From an uncultured Duncaniella sp. (lineage in GTDB: Bacteria; Bacteroidota; Bacteroidia; Bacteroidales; Muribaculaceae): DNA of 39,392 nt. Shown in pieces: positions 16,364-25,264 of this stretch. The DNA is taken from NCBI RefSeq assembly GCF_910578445.1, contig NZ_CAJTQC010000027.1, forward strand, positions 1-39,392, written 5' to 3'. A program made the translations under genes and the position numbers. The notes under the pieces were generated by a model. That model was not told where the DNA came from. It did not search any database and was given only the letters and a program-made list of their open reading frames with translations. Numbering within the stretch: the stretch's first letter is position 1; the number at the start of each line of letters is the position of its first letter.

Positions 16364-17158
16364 TCAGAGGCTTTTCAGCCACGAGGTGATTTCGGAAAGC
16401 ACATTGTCGTGATATCTGAATTTTTCACGATAGCCCCAACCGTGGCCGCCGGTCGGATAGACAATCAGCGAAGACGGCACACCGGCTTTGTTGAGTGCTT
16501 CGAAATAACGGAGACTGTTGGCCGGAACTACAGTCTTGTCGTCAGCGCTAAGGAGCATGAGAGCCCTTGGTGTAGCGGAATTCACCTGCTTTTCCGAAGA
16601 ATAGGCTGTCTCAAGTTCTCCGGACGGATTCTCTCCCAGAAATCCCCTGCGAGAACCTTTATGGGTCAGGCCGGGGTCCATTGATATGACTGGATAAAAC
16701 AATATCTGGAATGCAGGACGGCAGTTTTCGGTAGGATGGGTGGCCATTGTAGATGCAAGATGTCCTCCGGCCGATGAACCCATTATGCCTATGCTGTCGG
16801 GATGGAAACCCCATCGCGAGGCACTGTCGGCCATTATCTTGAACGCAGCGTCAACGTCGGCCATAGGGATGGTGTGGTCACCCTTGGGCATGGAATATTC
16901 AAGGACGGCATAAGCAAGACCAAGCTGATTGTAGAACGGCGCCCAATGGAATCCCTCGTGATTGACCGCGAGATGGGAGTATCCTCCACCGGGGAGCGCG
17001 ACAAGCGCTTTTCCGTTTTCAAGTCCCGCTGGCGGAAGAAAGACCGTCATTTTAGGACTGTCAATTTCAATCACTTTGCCCTGTGCTTGGGCCGACAGGG
17101 ACATCCCTGCCATTGACAATAAAATAGCTAACGATTTGATGAGATTCTTAAACTCCAT
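16364..17158 (-). CDS. secreted alpha/beta hydrolase (acetyl-esterase/BD-FAE-like)
   Basis: From ATG 17158 it has 264 residues, with signal peptide MEFKNLIKSLAILLSMAGMSLSAQAQ, so it is periplasmic or secreted. The fold markers are oxyanion segment LVALPGGGYSHLAVNHEG, nucleophile Ser in GIMGSSAGGHLAS (about 131), Asp in LLSADDKTVVP (about 208) and His in TGGHGWGY (about 239). This pattern is seen in acetyl-xylan esterases and bifunctional feruloyl/acetyl esterases that remove side groups from plant polysaccharides; the substrate cannot be fixed from the sequence. The open frame reaches 17212 from a non-ATG codon, but the signal peptide starts at 17158. It is divergent from the M48 protease gene. 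Confidence 0.85.
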   Translation of the reverse strand: MEFKNLIKSLAILLSMAGMSLSAQAQGKVIEIDSPKMTVFLPPAGLENGKALVALPGGGYSHLAVNHEGFHWAPFYNQLGLAYAVLEYSMPKGDHTIPMADVDAAFKIMADSASRWGFHPDSIGIMGSSAGGHLASTMATHPTENCRPAFQILFYPVISMDPGLTHKGSRRGFLGENPSGELETAYSSEKQVNSATPRALMLLSADDKTVVPANSLRYFEALNKAGVPSSLIVYPTGGHGWGYREKFRYHDNVLSEITSWLKSL

Positions 17159-17209
17159 ATCTGTCTTGATTGTTTTTATACTAATATGATGAATGATATT
17201 GCATGACTG

Positions 17210-17217
17210 CAAATATA
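17210..17217 (-). promoter_or_regulatory. candidate -7 box for the alpha/beta hydrolase gene
   Basis: The minus strand reads TATATTTG (TAnnTTTG), 52 nt upstream of ATG 17158. No TTG is found at the right spacing. Confidence 0.4.
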
Positions 17218-17304
17218 CGACAAATTCCGCTGAATTCTAACAGATTTGCAGCCTATTCAGTATTCATTGCCAGACATATTCAGAATGAATTAAAACACAC
17301 GGTC

Positions 17305-18201
17305 ATGAAAACGAATCTTCTGAAGTCATTTGCCGTAGCGCTCGCCCTCAGCGCCACCACAATCCCGGCCTCGGCACAGTTTGACCTCAGCCGAATCATC
17401 AGCGCCGGGACAAAGGCTGTGCAGGCTGCTACTCTAACCGACGCCCAGATGGCGGCCTATGTGAAGGAGTCTGTCGACTGGATGGACAAGAACAATCCTG
17501 TGGCATCTGAAGATGATCCATACACGGTGCGTCTCAGAAAGATTACCGAAAACCTTAACGATGTCAATGGAATCCCATTGAATTTCAAGGTCTACAAGGT
17601 CACGGATGTCAACGCATTCGCGTGTGCCGACGGCAGTGTGAGAGTGTTTTCAGCACTGATGGATATGATGGACGATGACGAGCTGCTCGGCATCATCGGC
17701 CACGAAATCGGCCACGTGGCCAAGCACCATTCGAAAAACGCATTCCGCAATGCGCTGCTCGAAGACGCTCTTAAAGACGGGATAGCTTCGGCCGGGGGCG
17801 GAATGGCCGCTCTGACCGAATCGCAACTCATGCAGCTCAGCCAATCGCTGCTCAATGCCAAATATTCACAAAAACAGGAAAGCGAAGCCGACGACTATGG
17901 CTACGATTTCCTGAAAGAACACGGAAAGAACCCGTGGGGTATGGTTGACGCATTTGAAAAAATGCAGAAACTCGAACAGCAGTCGGGCAATTCAGGCGGC
18001 TATCTGCGCCAGATGTTTTCAGACCACCCCGACACGGCAGCACGAATCGAGCATATGACCGAACGTTGCGAAGCCGACGGAATCTCTCGCACCGGCGTTT
18101 ATAAATCAAGTGGCACAACAATCAAGAGCGCCGGCAAAACCAAATCGCCCAAGAAAAAATCAGCACCAAAGACCAACCGCACTATCTCAGTGTCATTTTA
18201 G
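17305..18201 (+). CDS. secreted M48-family zinc metalloprotease
   Basis: From ATG 17305 it has 298 residues, with signal peptide MKTNLLKSFAVALALSATTIPASAQ. The zinc site is HEIGH in GIIGHEIGHVAKHH (about 133-137), with the third ligand Glu in SEADDYGYDFL (about 194). It resembles the BepA/YcaL/LoiP group: periplasmic, single-domain M48 proteases that take part in envelope protein quality control; this role is inferred from the family. After the catalytic region a Ser/Lys/Pro-rich basic tail (SAGKTKSPKKKSAPKTNR) runs to the end. It converges on hisA, with only 55 bp between the stops, where just a weak 4-bp hairpin (GGCT/AGCC, 18203-18217) is seen. Confidence 0.9.
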   Translation: MKTNLLKSFAVALALSATTIPASAQFDLSRIISAGTKAVQAATLTDAQMAAYVKESVDWMDKNNPVASEDDPYTVRLRKITENLNDVNGIPLNFKVYKVTDVNAFACADGSVRVFSALMDMMDDDELLGIIGHEIGHVAKHHSKNAFRNALLEDALKDGIASAGGGMAALTESQLMQLSQSLLNAKYSQKQESEADDYGYDFLKEHGKNPWGMVDAFEKMQKLEQQSGNSGGYLRQMFSDHPDTAARIEHMTERCEADGISRTGVYKSSGTTIKSAGKTKSPKKKSAPKTNRTISVSF

Positions 18202-18256
18202 TGGCTTTATAAACAGCCCCTTAGAAATCATCCGACTATTAGACCCTGCAGCGATG

Positions 18257-18979
18257 TCAACCGACAAAGCGACGCAGGTCGGCGAGAGAGATACGGTTTT
18301 CATAGAGCGCCTTGCCTGTGATGACGCGCTTCATTCCGAGAGCGTCAAGCCTGATGATGTCGTCGATAGAGCTGACACCTCCCGAGACGGTGAAAATCAC
18401 ATCGGGAAACTCACGGTCAAGACGTTCATAAAGTCCGTAGGCCGGACCTTCAAGCATACCGTCCTTTGAAATATCGGTACATATAGCCTGAGTAAGCCCA
18501 TGCGGACTGAAACGCCTGATAAGGTCGTCGATGGTGTCGGATGTCTCTTCCATCCATCCGCTGACGGCCACACGTCCGTCGCGCACATCCGCGCCCAACA
18601 CAAGCCTGTCTCCGCCATATTCGTCAAGCCAACGCGCCATCAGCTCAGGCTGACGGGCGGCCACACTGCCGATTATAGCATAGGTTCCTCCGGCATTGAA
18701 CACATCTTTAAGACTGCGGTCGGTCTTGATGCCACCGCCCCACTCCACTTCGACGCCATTGAGACGTGCAATCTGCTCAAGGGTGCGGAGGTTGCGCGGC
18801 GCGCTGGCCTTAGCGCCGTCGAGGTCAACGAGATGAATGCGTGTGAGACCGTTGTCGAGAAACAGTTTCGCCATATCGACCGGCGATGCACCGTAGTCGG
18901 TACAGCGGTCATAGTCACCTTGGCTGAGACGTACACATTTGCCGTCGATAAGGTCTATTGCAGGAATAACTTCAATCAT
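18257..18979 (-). CDS. hisA: HisA, ProFAR isomerase
   Basis: Isomerises N'-(5'-phosphoribosyl)-formimino-AICAR ribonucleotide (ProFAR) to the PRFAR ketose, the fourth histidine-pathway reaction, in a TIM barrel. The 240 residues are full length. Catalytic Asp pair: D9 (IPAIDLIDGKCVRL) and D131 (LGADVRDGRV). Phosphate loops GGGIKT and VSGGVSSIDD are visible, as is TDISKDGMLEGP. It is the last gene of the cluster here, 80 nt after hisH. In most bacteria hisF and hisI/hisE follow directly, but here a convergent gene follows instead. Confidence 0.97.
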   Translation of the reverse strand: MIEVIPAIDLIDGKCVRLSQGDYDRCTDYGASPVDMAKLFLDNGLTRIHLVDLDGAKASAPRNLRTLEQIARLNGVEVEWGGGIKTDRSLKDVFNAGGTYAIIGSVAARQPELMARWLDEYGGDRLVLGADVRDGRVAVSGWMEETSDTIDDLIRRFSPHGLTQAICTDISKDGMLEGPAYGLYERLDREFPDVIFTVSGGVSSIDDIIRLDALGMKRVITGKALYENRISLADLRRFVG

Positions 18980-19059
18980 TGTTCCGTGGATTCGGATATG
19001 TGGTTAAACAGATAGGTGATAAGTTTTCAGTAAATGGGGCATAGCCCACCATTTTTTCA

Positions 19060-19647
19060 TTATAGCGCGAGGAAGTTTGCAAGAATCCTTTCGCCGACAT
19101 CTCCGCTCTTTTCGGGATGGAACTGTGTGCCGTAGAAATTCTCATATTTCAGCGCCGCGCTGAACATTGTCGAACCATAGTGAGTGGTGGCTATGGTGTC
19201 GGGGCATAGCGGCGCATAGTAGGAATGGACATAGTAGACATAAGCGCCACGGTCAATCCCCTTGAGCAGTTTCGATTCGAGATTGTTGATGCGGTTCCAG
19301 CCGACATGAGGCACTTTCAACCCCTCCTCCTCAGGGAAACGGCGCACTTTGGCGTCGAAAATCCCGAGGCAGTCGACATCGCCCTCCTCCGAATGACGAC
19401 ACATCACCTGCATGCCGACACATATACCCAACACCGGGCGGCGCAAGTCCCTGATGAGCTGACATAAATCCCGTTCGCGCAGACGCGCCATAGCCTCGGC
19501 ATCGTTGCCGACTCCCGGCAGAAGCACCTTGGAGGCATTGCGGATTTCATCGTGGTCGGCAGTGAGTTTCCACTCCGCACCAAGGCGGTCAAGGGCATTG
19601 CCTACCGAACGCAGATTGCCCATTTCATAATCAATCACAGCTATCAT
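19060..19647 (-). CDS. hisH: HisH, glutaminase subunit of imidazole glycerol phosphate synthase
   Basis: Supplies ammonia from glutamine to HisF. A class I amidotransferase of 195 residues. Nucleophile C76 is in LGICVGMQ, with H177 and E179 in GTQFHPEKSG. The N-terminus (MIAVIDYEMGNLRSVGNAL) is the standard start. Its first codon overlaps the hisB stop by 4 nt (ATGA type), so translation is probably coupled. Its obligate partner HisF is not in the window. Confidence 0.97.
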   Translation of the reverse strand: MIAVIDYEMGNLRSVGNALDRLGAEWKLTADHDEIRNASKVLLPGVGNDAEAMARLRERDLCQLIRDLRRPVLGICVGMQVMCRHSEEGDVDCLGIFDAKVRRFPEEEGLKVPHVGWNRINNLESKLLKGIDRGAYVYYVHSYYAPLCPDTIATTHYGSTMFSAALKYENFYGTQFHPEKSGDVGERILANFLAL

Positions 19648-20747
19648 AACACACCTTTGCTTGATGGTAAGGAATAAGAAAAGACATCGCGGCGCACCGC
19701 CATGCGGAGCGCACGGGCAAACGCCTTGAACACTCCCTCAATGAGATGGTGGTTGTTTTCGCCACGCGCCGAGATGTGGAGATTGCAACGCATGGCCACA
19801 CACAGCGATTTGAAGAAGTGCTTATACATCTCCGTGGGTGTATCGCCCACATATTCACGCGTAAACTCAACGTCCCACACGAAGTCGGCACGTCCGCCGA
19901 AATCAATCAGCACCATAGCCTTGCATTCGTCCATCGGCAGGACGAAACCATAGCGGTCAATGCCACGCTTCGAACCGAGAGCCGTGTCAATGGCCTGACC
20001 GAGAGCTATCGCCACATCCTCCATCGTGTGGTGCTCGTCGACTTCAAGATCACCCTTGCAGGAGAGGTCGAGCGAGATTCCGGCATGGTGGGGCAGCTGC
20101 CAGAGCATGTGGTCGAAAAATTTCAGTCCGCTGTCGATTGCCGACGGAAGATGCCCGTCGAGGTCGAGGGTGACCGAGATGCGAGTCTCCGACGTGTCGC
20201 GCTCAACCGTAGCGACACGGTCCGACGAGAGGATATGGCACGCAATCAGCTGCCAGTCGTCGCTGACCAGTCCGCAGCCGTCGGGACACTCCGACGACTC
20301 CGCCGGAGCAATGAGGATGCCACGCGCACCGAGATTGCGCGCAAGCTCGATGTCGGTCATGCGGTCGCCTATCACATAGCTGTTTGCAAGATCATAACTG
20401 CCGTCTGTGTAGCGGGTGAGCATCCCTGTGCGCGGCTTGCGTGTCGGAGCGTTATCCTCTGGGAAAGAGCGGTCAATGAGAATGTCGTCAAACGTGATGC
20501 CCTCGCCTGCGAGAGTCGACAGCATGCGGTTGTGGGCAGGCCAGAAGGTGTCTTCGGGGAACGAATCTGTCCCGAGACCATCCTGATTCGAAACCATCAC
20601 AAGCTCAAACCCTCGCCCCATGAGCGAGCGAAGCCCCGAGATGACTCCGGGAATGAATTCAAGTTTCTCAAGCGAATCGATCTGCTCGTCGGCAGGCTCT
20701 TTGATAATCGTGCCGTCGCGGTCGATGAATATGGCTTTTTTTAACAT
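19644..20747 (-). CDS. hisB: HisB, bifunctional histidinol-phosphatase / imidazoleglycerol-phosphate dehydratase
   Basis: A two-domain enzyme for steps six and eight of the pathway. From ATG 20747 it has 367 residues. The N-terminal HAD phosphatase (1-165) has D9 and D11 in FIDRDGTI; the C-terminal dehydratase (about 178-367) has the His/Glu manganese motifs FDHMLWQLPHH, DEHHTMEDVAIALG and the late HISARGENNHHLIE. The fused arrangement matches E. coli and many Bacteroidetes. The open frame extends to 20807, but the extra residues (LLNSLLNSLCKHS) are not HisB-like. It overlaps hisH by 4 nt and lies 50 nt after hisC. Confidence 0.97.
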   Translation of the reverse strand: MLKKAIFIDRDGTIIKEPADEQIDSLEKLEFIPGVISGLRSLMGRGFELVMVSNQDGLGTDSFPEDTFWPAHNRMLSTLAGEGITFDDILIDRSFPEDNAPTRKPRTGMLTRYTDGSYDLANSYVIGDRMTDIELARNLGARGILIAPAESSECPDGCGLVSDDWQLIACHILSSDRVATVERDTSETRISVTLDLDGHLPSAIDSGLKFFDHMLWQLPHHAGISLDLSCKGDLEVDEHHTMEDVAIALGQAIDTALGSKRGIDRYGFVLPMDECKAMVLIDFGGRADFVWDVEFTREYVGDTPTEMYKHFFKSLCVAMRCNLHISARGENNHHLIEGVFKAFARALRMAVRRDVFSYSLPSSKGVL

Positions 20748-20797
20748 CCGGATTATGTTTGGAGTTGAGTGTTTACAGAGACTGTTTAGGAGGCTGT

Positions 20798-21859
20798 TCA
20801 ATAACAATAGTCAAACAACCTCTTAAAATTTTCGACCAATGAAATCACCCTGTCGTTCTCGGCAGGTGTGCCGACGGTGAAGCGCAGACAACCCTTGCAA
20901 CCGGCCACCCGGTTACGGTTACGGACAATAACACCGTGGCCAATAAGATAGTCATACATCGCATCGGCATCGCTGACCTCGACAAGCAGGAAATTGGCAT
21001 CGGAGTGATGAACCCTTCTCACCTGAGGCATGGCAGACAGCGCAGAGGCCAGACGACCGCGTTCAGCGACTATCTCGCTGACTTCAGGGTGTATATCAGT
21101 CGAAGCTATGCGGCGCAAGAGTTCTTCCTGCGTAGGTCCGTTGACATTGTAGGGATATTTCACCCGTGCGAACAATCCGGAAATCTCAGGCGAGGCAAAG
21201 GCCAGTCCCATGCGGAGAGAGGCCATGCCCCATGCCTTCGAAAATGTTTGCATGACAATTAGATTGGGGTAAGCGTCAAGTACATTGAGCAGCGAAGGAT
21301 ATGGCGAGAAGTCGACATATGCCTCATCGACCACCACCATACCATCAAATCCGTCAAGAAGGCGGATTATGTCGTCGGGCGCAAAAGCATTGCCCGTCGG
21401 ATTGTTGGGCGAGCATATCCACATCACCTTGCTGTTGCTGTCGGCAGCGGCAAGCAGAGCATCGACCGGGAGCGAATAACCCTCGCCGAGAGCCACCTTG
21501 CGCAGTTCGACATCATTGATGTCGGCGCTCACCTCATAGACCCCATAGGTCGGAGAGATGGAGATGGCATTGTCGACACCCGGACGGCAAAAAATACGGT
21601 AGACCAAATCAATAGCCTCGTCACTGCCCGCGCCACCGATAAATATCCTGTCCTCCGCGACACCCTTCAGCCTCGCAATGGCCTGCTTGAGTTTTTTCTG
21701 ATGCGGGTCGGGATAACGGTTCAGTCCGCTCGGATAGGGACTCTCGTTCGCATCGAGCCAGACCGATATGTCGCCACCCTTGAACTCATCGCGGGCTGTC
21801 GAATAGGGTTCGAGTGCCAGAATGTTGGGACGCACGAAGTCAAGTGGATTTTTTTTCAT
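20798..21859 (-). CDS. hisC: HisC, histidinol-phosphate aminotransferase
   Basis: A PLP enzyme that moves an amino group from glutamate to imidazole acetol phosphate. It has 353 residues, normal length. The substrate-facing DANESPYPSGLNRYPDP segment, ICSPNNPTGN, DEAYVDFS, the PLP Lys in QTFSKAWGMASLRMG (about 208) and the C-terminal LRFTVGTPAENDRVI are all present. It lies 40 nt after hisD and 50 nt before hisB in the same transcript. Confidence 0.97.
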   Translation of the reverse strand: MKKNPLDFVRPNILALEPYSTARDEFKGGDISVWLDANESPYPSGLNRYPDPHQKKLKQAIARLKGVAEDRIFIGGAGSDEAIDLVYRIFCRPGVDNAISISPTYGVYEVSADINDVELRKVALGEGYSLPVDALLAAADSNSKVMWICSPNNPTGNAFAPDDIIRLLDGFDGMVVVDEAYVDFSPYPSLLNVLDAYPNLIVMQTFSKAWGMASLRMGLAFASPEISGLFARVKYPYNVNGPTQEELLRRIASTDIHPEVSEIVAERGRLASALSAMPQVRRVHHSDANFLLVEVSDADAMYDYLIGHGVIVRNRNRVAGCKGCLRFTVGTPAENDRVISLVENFKRLFDYCY

Positions 21860-21899
21860 CGGAATATTTTGTGTATCGGAATATTTTTATGTGTAGTCT

Positions 21900-23186
21900 T
21901 CAGGATTTCTGTCCCTCAGCGATTCTCACTTTGACAGCCAGCGCATGCGCGTCGAGCCCTTCGGCCTCGGCCATAGCCACGATTGTCGGCGCGAGCAGTC
22001 CAAGCCCCTCGCGTGTGAGCTCCTGATAGGTTATCTTGCGCATGAAACTGTCGAGGTTCACACCGCTGTATGAGCGCGCCCAAGCCGCCGTGGGGAGCGT
22101 ATGGTTCGTTCCCGACGCATAATCTCCGGCACTTTCGGGCGAATAGTTGCCGATGAACACACTGCCTGCAGCGCGGACTTTCGAAGCGAGAGCCCAAGCG
22201 TCGCGCATAGATATTATAAGGTGTTCGGGAGCATAGGCGTTGACGAAATCCATCATATCGTCATTGTCGGTGAAGACGATCAGACGGCTGTGTGACAGCG
22301 AGCCTTCGACCGACTCCGTGCGGCTCAGGCAGGTCATGAGACGGCTGACTTCCGCATCGACCTTGCGCGCCGTCTCCTCTGAATCGCAGACAAGTATGGC
22401 CTGACTGTCGCGTCCGTGCTCGGCCTGCGAAAGAAGGTCGGCTGCGACAAATGTGGCGTCGGCCGAACTGTCGGCCATCACAAGCACCTCACTCGGACCG
22501 GCAGGCATGTCGATGGCCACCACCGAACTCAACTTCTGTTTGGCCTTGGTCACATAGCGGTTGCCCGGACCGAAAATCTTGTCGACACGACCGATGGTCT
22601 CAGTGCCGAGCGCCATAGCGGCGATAGCCTGCGCTCCGCCTACGCGATAAATCCGGTCAATGCCACAAACCGAAGCCGCATAGAGGATTTCCGGGGCTAT
22701 CGGACGGTCGCCGCTCTGAGGGGTGCACAAGATGACTTCACGGCATCCGGCAATCTTAGCCGGACACGCAAGCATCAGCACCGTCGAGAACAGAGGAGCC
22801 TGACCGCCGGGGATATACAGCCCGACGCGGTCAATGGCAACCGGACGCTGAAGGCATCTCACACCGGGAAGCGTGGCGACATCGACCTCCCCGGGCATCT
22901 GGGCTGCATGGAATTTGGATATGTTTTCCTTCGCAAGCCCTATGGCAGCCTTGACCTCATCGCTGACTCGGGCACATCCTTCGGCTATCTCGGCCTCGGA
23001 GACTTCAAGCGCCCCGACATTGCAGCGGTCAAACTTCAGAGCCATTTCGCGCAAGGCTGTGTCGCCTTTAGCCCTGACCTCAGCAATGATTGCACCGACA
23101 GCCTCATCGACGGCGGGATCGTCGGGTATGTTTCGCTCGGTCAAAGCCGCCCATTCGGAGCGTGGCGGATTGATAAACGTCTGCAT
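21900..23186 (-). CDS. hisD: HisD, histidinol dehydrogenase
   Basis: Zinc-dependent NAD enzyme for the last two oxidations, histidinol to histidine. It has 428 residues. The family segments GLYIPGG, GGAQAIAAMALGTETI, KIFGPGNRYVTKAK, DMPAGPSEVLV, LLSQAEHG and the C-terminal zinc/catalytic region YSPESAGDYASGTNHTLPT...YSGVNLDSF are clear. It begins 16 nt after the hisG stop, so the two are surely co-transcribed. Confidence 0.97.
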   Translation of the reverse strand: MQTFINPPRSEWAALTERNIPDDPAVDEAVGAIIAEVRAKGDTALREMALKFDRCNVGALEVSEAEIAEGCARVSDEVKAAIGLAKENISKFHAAQMPGEVDVATLPGVRCLQRPVAIDRVGLYIPGGQAPLFSTVLMLACPAKIAGCREVILCTPQSGDRPIAPEILYAASVCGIDRIYRVGGAQAIAAMALGTETIGRVDKIFGPGNRYVTKAKQKLSSVVAIDMPAGPSEVLVMADSSADATFVAADLLSQAEHGRDSQAILVCDSEETARKVDAEVSRLMTCLSRTESVEGSLSHSRLIVFTDNDDMMDFVNAYAPEHLIISMRDAWALASKVRAAGSVFIGNYSPESAGDYASGTNHTLPTAAWARSYSGVNLDSFMRKITYQELTREGLGLLAPTIVAMAEAEGLDAHALAVKVRIAEGQKS

Positions 23187-23202
23187 ATCAGCTATTCCTT
23201 TA

Positions 23203-24054
23203 TTATTTCACGATGTTTTCAAGCACAAGCACGAGTATATCCTCCGCTCCGATTGCCTTGAGGCGTTCGATGCGCTCCCACAACTGCGATTCGGGAATCA
23301 CTGCGTGGAGCGAAAGCCATTCGGGATCAGCGAGATGGAGAATCGTCGGACTCTTCATTCCGGGAAGCACCTTAAGGGCATCGTCAAGCGACGATTTCGG
23401 GATGTTCATCAGCACATATTTCATGCCGCGGCTCTCGATGATTGAACGGAAGCGGAAACAAAGCTTCTCGAGTTCATCGCGCTTTTCATCCGACAGTCCC
23501 GGCGATGCAATCATCACCGCCTGCGAATCAAGCACGCTTTTCACCTCGACAAGCCCGTTCTGAATCAGAGTGCCACCCGAGGAGACAATATCAAAAATAG
23601 CATCAGCCATTCCGACGGCAGGAGCAATCTCGACAGAGCCTGTAATCGTGTGGATTTTTGCATTTATTGAATTGGCCTTCAAAAAGCGGGAGAGGATTTC
23701 AGGATATGACGTGGCGATGCGTTTTCCGTTGAACCATCCGAGGTCTCGATAGTCGGCCTCACGCGGCACTGCGAGGCTCAGACGGCATCCGCCGAAACCA
23801 AGGTCAAGCACACGCTCGACCTCAACACCTTTTTCCTCCACTTCGTTAAGCCCGACAATTCCGATGTCGGCAGTCCCCATGGCAACAGCCTGAGGTATGT
23901 CGTCGTCACGCAACAATAACAAGTCAACAGGGAAACCCTTGGCATGGGCTATTAACGAACGGCTTCCAACAGAAGCCGAGATGCCGGCATCGGCAAGCAG
24001 AGCCATGGTCTTCTCGTTGAGACGACCCTTGGCCTGAATAGCAATTCGTAACAT
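23203..24054 (-). CDS. hisG: HisG, ATP phosphoribosyltransferase (long form)
   Basis: First committed step of histidine synthesis: condenses ATP with PRPP. At 283 residues it is the long HisG_L form, with its own C-terminal regulatory ACT-like domain (about 210-283), so it needs no HisZ and should be feedback-inhibited by histidine (family knowledge). The PRPP loop is GMADAIFDIVSSGGTL. It is the first gene of the operon. A -7 box lies 31 nt upstream. I looked for a His-rich leader peptide or attenuator hairpin in the 280-bp upstream spacer and saw none. Confidence 0.97.
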   Translation of the reverse strand: MLRIAIQAKGRLNEKTMALLADAGISASVGSRSLIAHAKGFPVDLLLLRDDDIPQAVAMGTADIGIVGLNEVEEKGVEVERVLDLGFGGCRLSLAVPREADYRDLGWFNGKRIATSYPEILSRFLKANSINAKIHTITGSVEIAPAVGMADAIFDIVSSGGTLIQNGLVEVKSVLDSQAVMIASPGLSDEKRDELEKLCFRFRSIIESRGMKYVLMNIPKSSLDDALKVLPGMKSPTILHLADPEWLSLHAVIPESQLWERIERLKAIGAEDILVLVLENIVK

Positions 24055-24084
24055 ATAAGTATCTTTTCCTTAAAATTTGGAGTG

Positions 24085-24092
24085 CAAAGTTA
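24085..24092 (-). promoter_or_regulatory. candidate -7 box of the his operon
   Basis: The minus strand reads TAACTTTG (TAnnTTTG), 31 nt upstream of the hisG start. No TTG is at the right spacing; the upstream DNA is very A/T-rich. Confidence 0.5.
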
Positions 24093-24291
24093 GCCTTTTT
24101 AATTTAAATTTTCATTAAAATAACAATATTTATTGTCATCTTTACATAAATATTTCACGTAGGTTCTTATCAGAGAAAATCTTATTTATGCCTTTTTACA
24201 ACAAGCACACAGGACGATTGGTTAGATTTTAGAGGGGATTTAATAACAATAGTTTTTGCATTACCGCACCTTTTCGCCTGCTGTCGACAGC

Positions 24292-24299
24292 TATCTTTG
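24292..24299 (+). promoter_or_regulatory. candidate -7 box for the gene at 24335
   Basis: TATCTTTG (TAnnTTTG) lies 36 nt upstream of ATG 24335. The -33 element is not recognisable. Confidence 0.45.
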
Positions 24300-24334
24300 C
24301 AGAAACAACCTGTAAGCGACAAAATCACACCACA

Positions 24335-24811
24335 ATGAAAAACAGCGAAAACACGACGGCCAACAACCACGAAAAGAAAACTCAAAAAAAGCCGAAACCG
24401 GTCTGGGACAAACCTGTCTCGAAAGCCTTCTATGCCAAGCTCACAGCAAAGGTTGAAAAAATAATTGACTGGATGCTATATAGCACCGGCTTCAGACACG
24501 AAATGATGCGAATCATAGACCAATATCTTCTCGATGGCTCGTGTCCAAGCTACAGATGGTGTGACCCGGCCATAATGGGTGCATTCTGCGCCCTGCGTGC
24601 CGAAATCGACGAGGCCATCGACCGCTCGGCGCAGGCACGTCTACGCGCAGCCCGTCGGCGTGAGCTCAGAGAGGAAGCAAAGAAAGCGGAACTGTCGCTC
24701 TGCCAAAATCTCCAATCTGCCGATGAAGAAACTCCTTTTATCCAGCCAATTGAAAAATCCTTGCCATTCAACGAAAATACCCTTAAAATTCCATTGCCGG
24801 TTCAGGAATAA
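24335..24811 (+). CDS. hypothetical protein, 158 residues
   Basis: I do not recognise the family. The N-terminus (to about 22) is polar and Lys/Asn-rich, likely disordered. Residues about 28-100 look helical with aromatic and Trp/Cys-containing segments (FYAKLTAKVEKIIDWMLYSTGF, YRWCDPAIMGAFCALRAEID). A highly charged helix follows (ARLRAARRRELREEAKKAEL), then a loose Pro/Glu tail. There is no signal peptide or membrane segment, so it is probably cytoplasmic. The -7 box 36 nt upstream and protein-like composition support a real gene. It is followed 71 nt later by a small membrane-protein gene with its own promoter inside this gene's 3' end. Confidence 0.65.
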   Translation: MKNSENTTANNHEKKTQKKPKPVWDKPVSKAFYAKLTAKVEKIIDWMLYSTGFRHEMMRIIDQYLLDGSCPSYRWCDPAIMGAFCALRAEIDEAIDRSAQARLRAARRRELREEAKKAELSLCQNLQSADEETPFIQPIEKSLPFNENTLKIPLPVQE

Positions 24812-24825
24812 TTTTATAAATTTGC
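24795..24825 (+). promoter_or_regulatory. promoter for the small membrane-protein gene at 24883
   Basis: TTG (24795-24797), 20 nt, then TAAATTTG (24818-24825). Both boxes fit. The -33 box lies within the last codons of the preceding gene. Confidence 0.65.
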
Positions 24826-24882
24826 GACTATTAAAATGGGTTAAAAAACAAATTCCTGCCCAACAACGCATACAAATTCACA

Positions 24883-25182
24883 ATGAGACGAAAAACAAGA
24901 AACACATTGCACCGGCGCGAGGAGATTGAACAAATCTATAATACGCCGGCCAATTTACGATTGAAACATATCGCCATCGGTGTGATTTGTGTAGCAATTA
25001 TCCTCATGGGAACAGCCGCTCTCCTGATAGACGACATCTCAGATACAATGTTGCTCGTCATGCGTGGATGCGCCGGATTGTGTGCGATTCTATTTGTCAT
25101 TATTGTAGGGATTCTGACATACCGCGTAAACAGTACCCATATTCGTCAACGATTCAGAAAAAAAGATGATGAGCAGGCATAG
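24883..25182 (+). CDS. small two-helix membrane protein, function unknown
   Basis: 99 residues. A basic N-terminus (MRRKTRNTLHRREEIEQIY) precedes two hydrophobic segments (about 30-49, IAIGVICVAIILMGTAALLI; about 57-80, LLVMRGCAGLCAILFVIIVGIL) joined by a short acidic loop (DDISDTM), then a basic C-terminus. By the positive-inside rule both ends face the cytoplasm. No family recognised. A full two-box promoter just upstream supports it as a real gene. Confidence 0.7.
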   Translation: MRRKTRNTLHRREEIEQIYNTPANLRLKHIAIGVICVAIILMGTAALLIDDISDTMLLVMRGCAGLCAILFVIIVGILTYRVNSTHIRQRFRKKDDEQA

Positions 25183-25264
25183 CTCAATCAACCGGTTAAG
25201 CTGAATCCTAAGAGGGTTTGATTACCTTTAGATCTATCACTAAAATTTCAACTAACGCAGCGCT

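Noticed and set aside
19746..20744. 332-codon open frame on plus, antisense to hisB
   Set aside because: hisB is certain from its motifs; the antisense translation has no recognisable domain and is the usual by-product of GC-rich codon use.
22416..23261. 281-codon open frame on plus, antisense to hisD
   Set aside because: It lies wholly over hisD and the hisD-hisG junction, with no domain or promoter.
24055..24334. histidine attenuator or leader peptide upstream of hisG
   Set aside because: No run of His codons and no mutually exclusive hairpins were seen on minus; only a -7 box.
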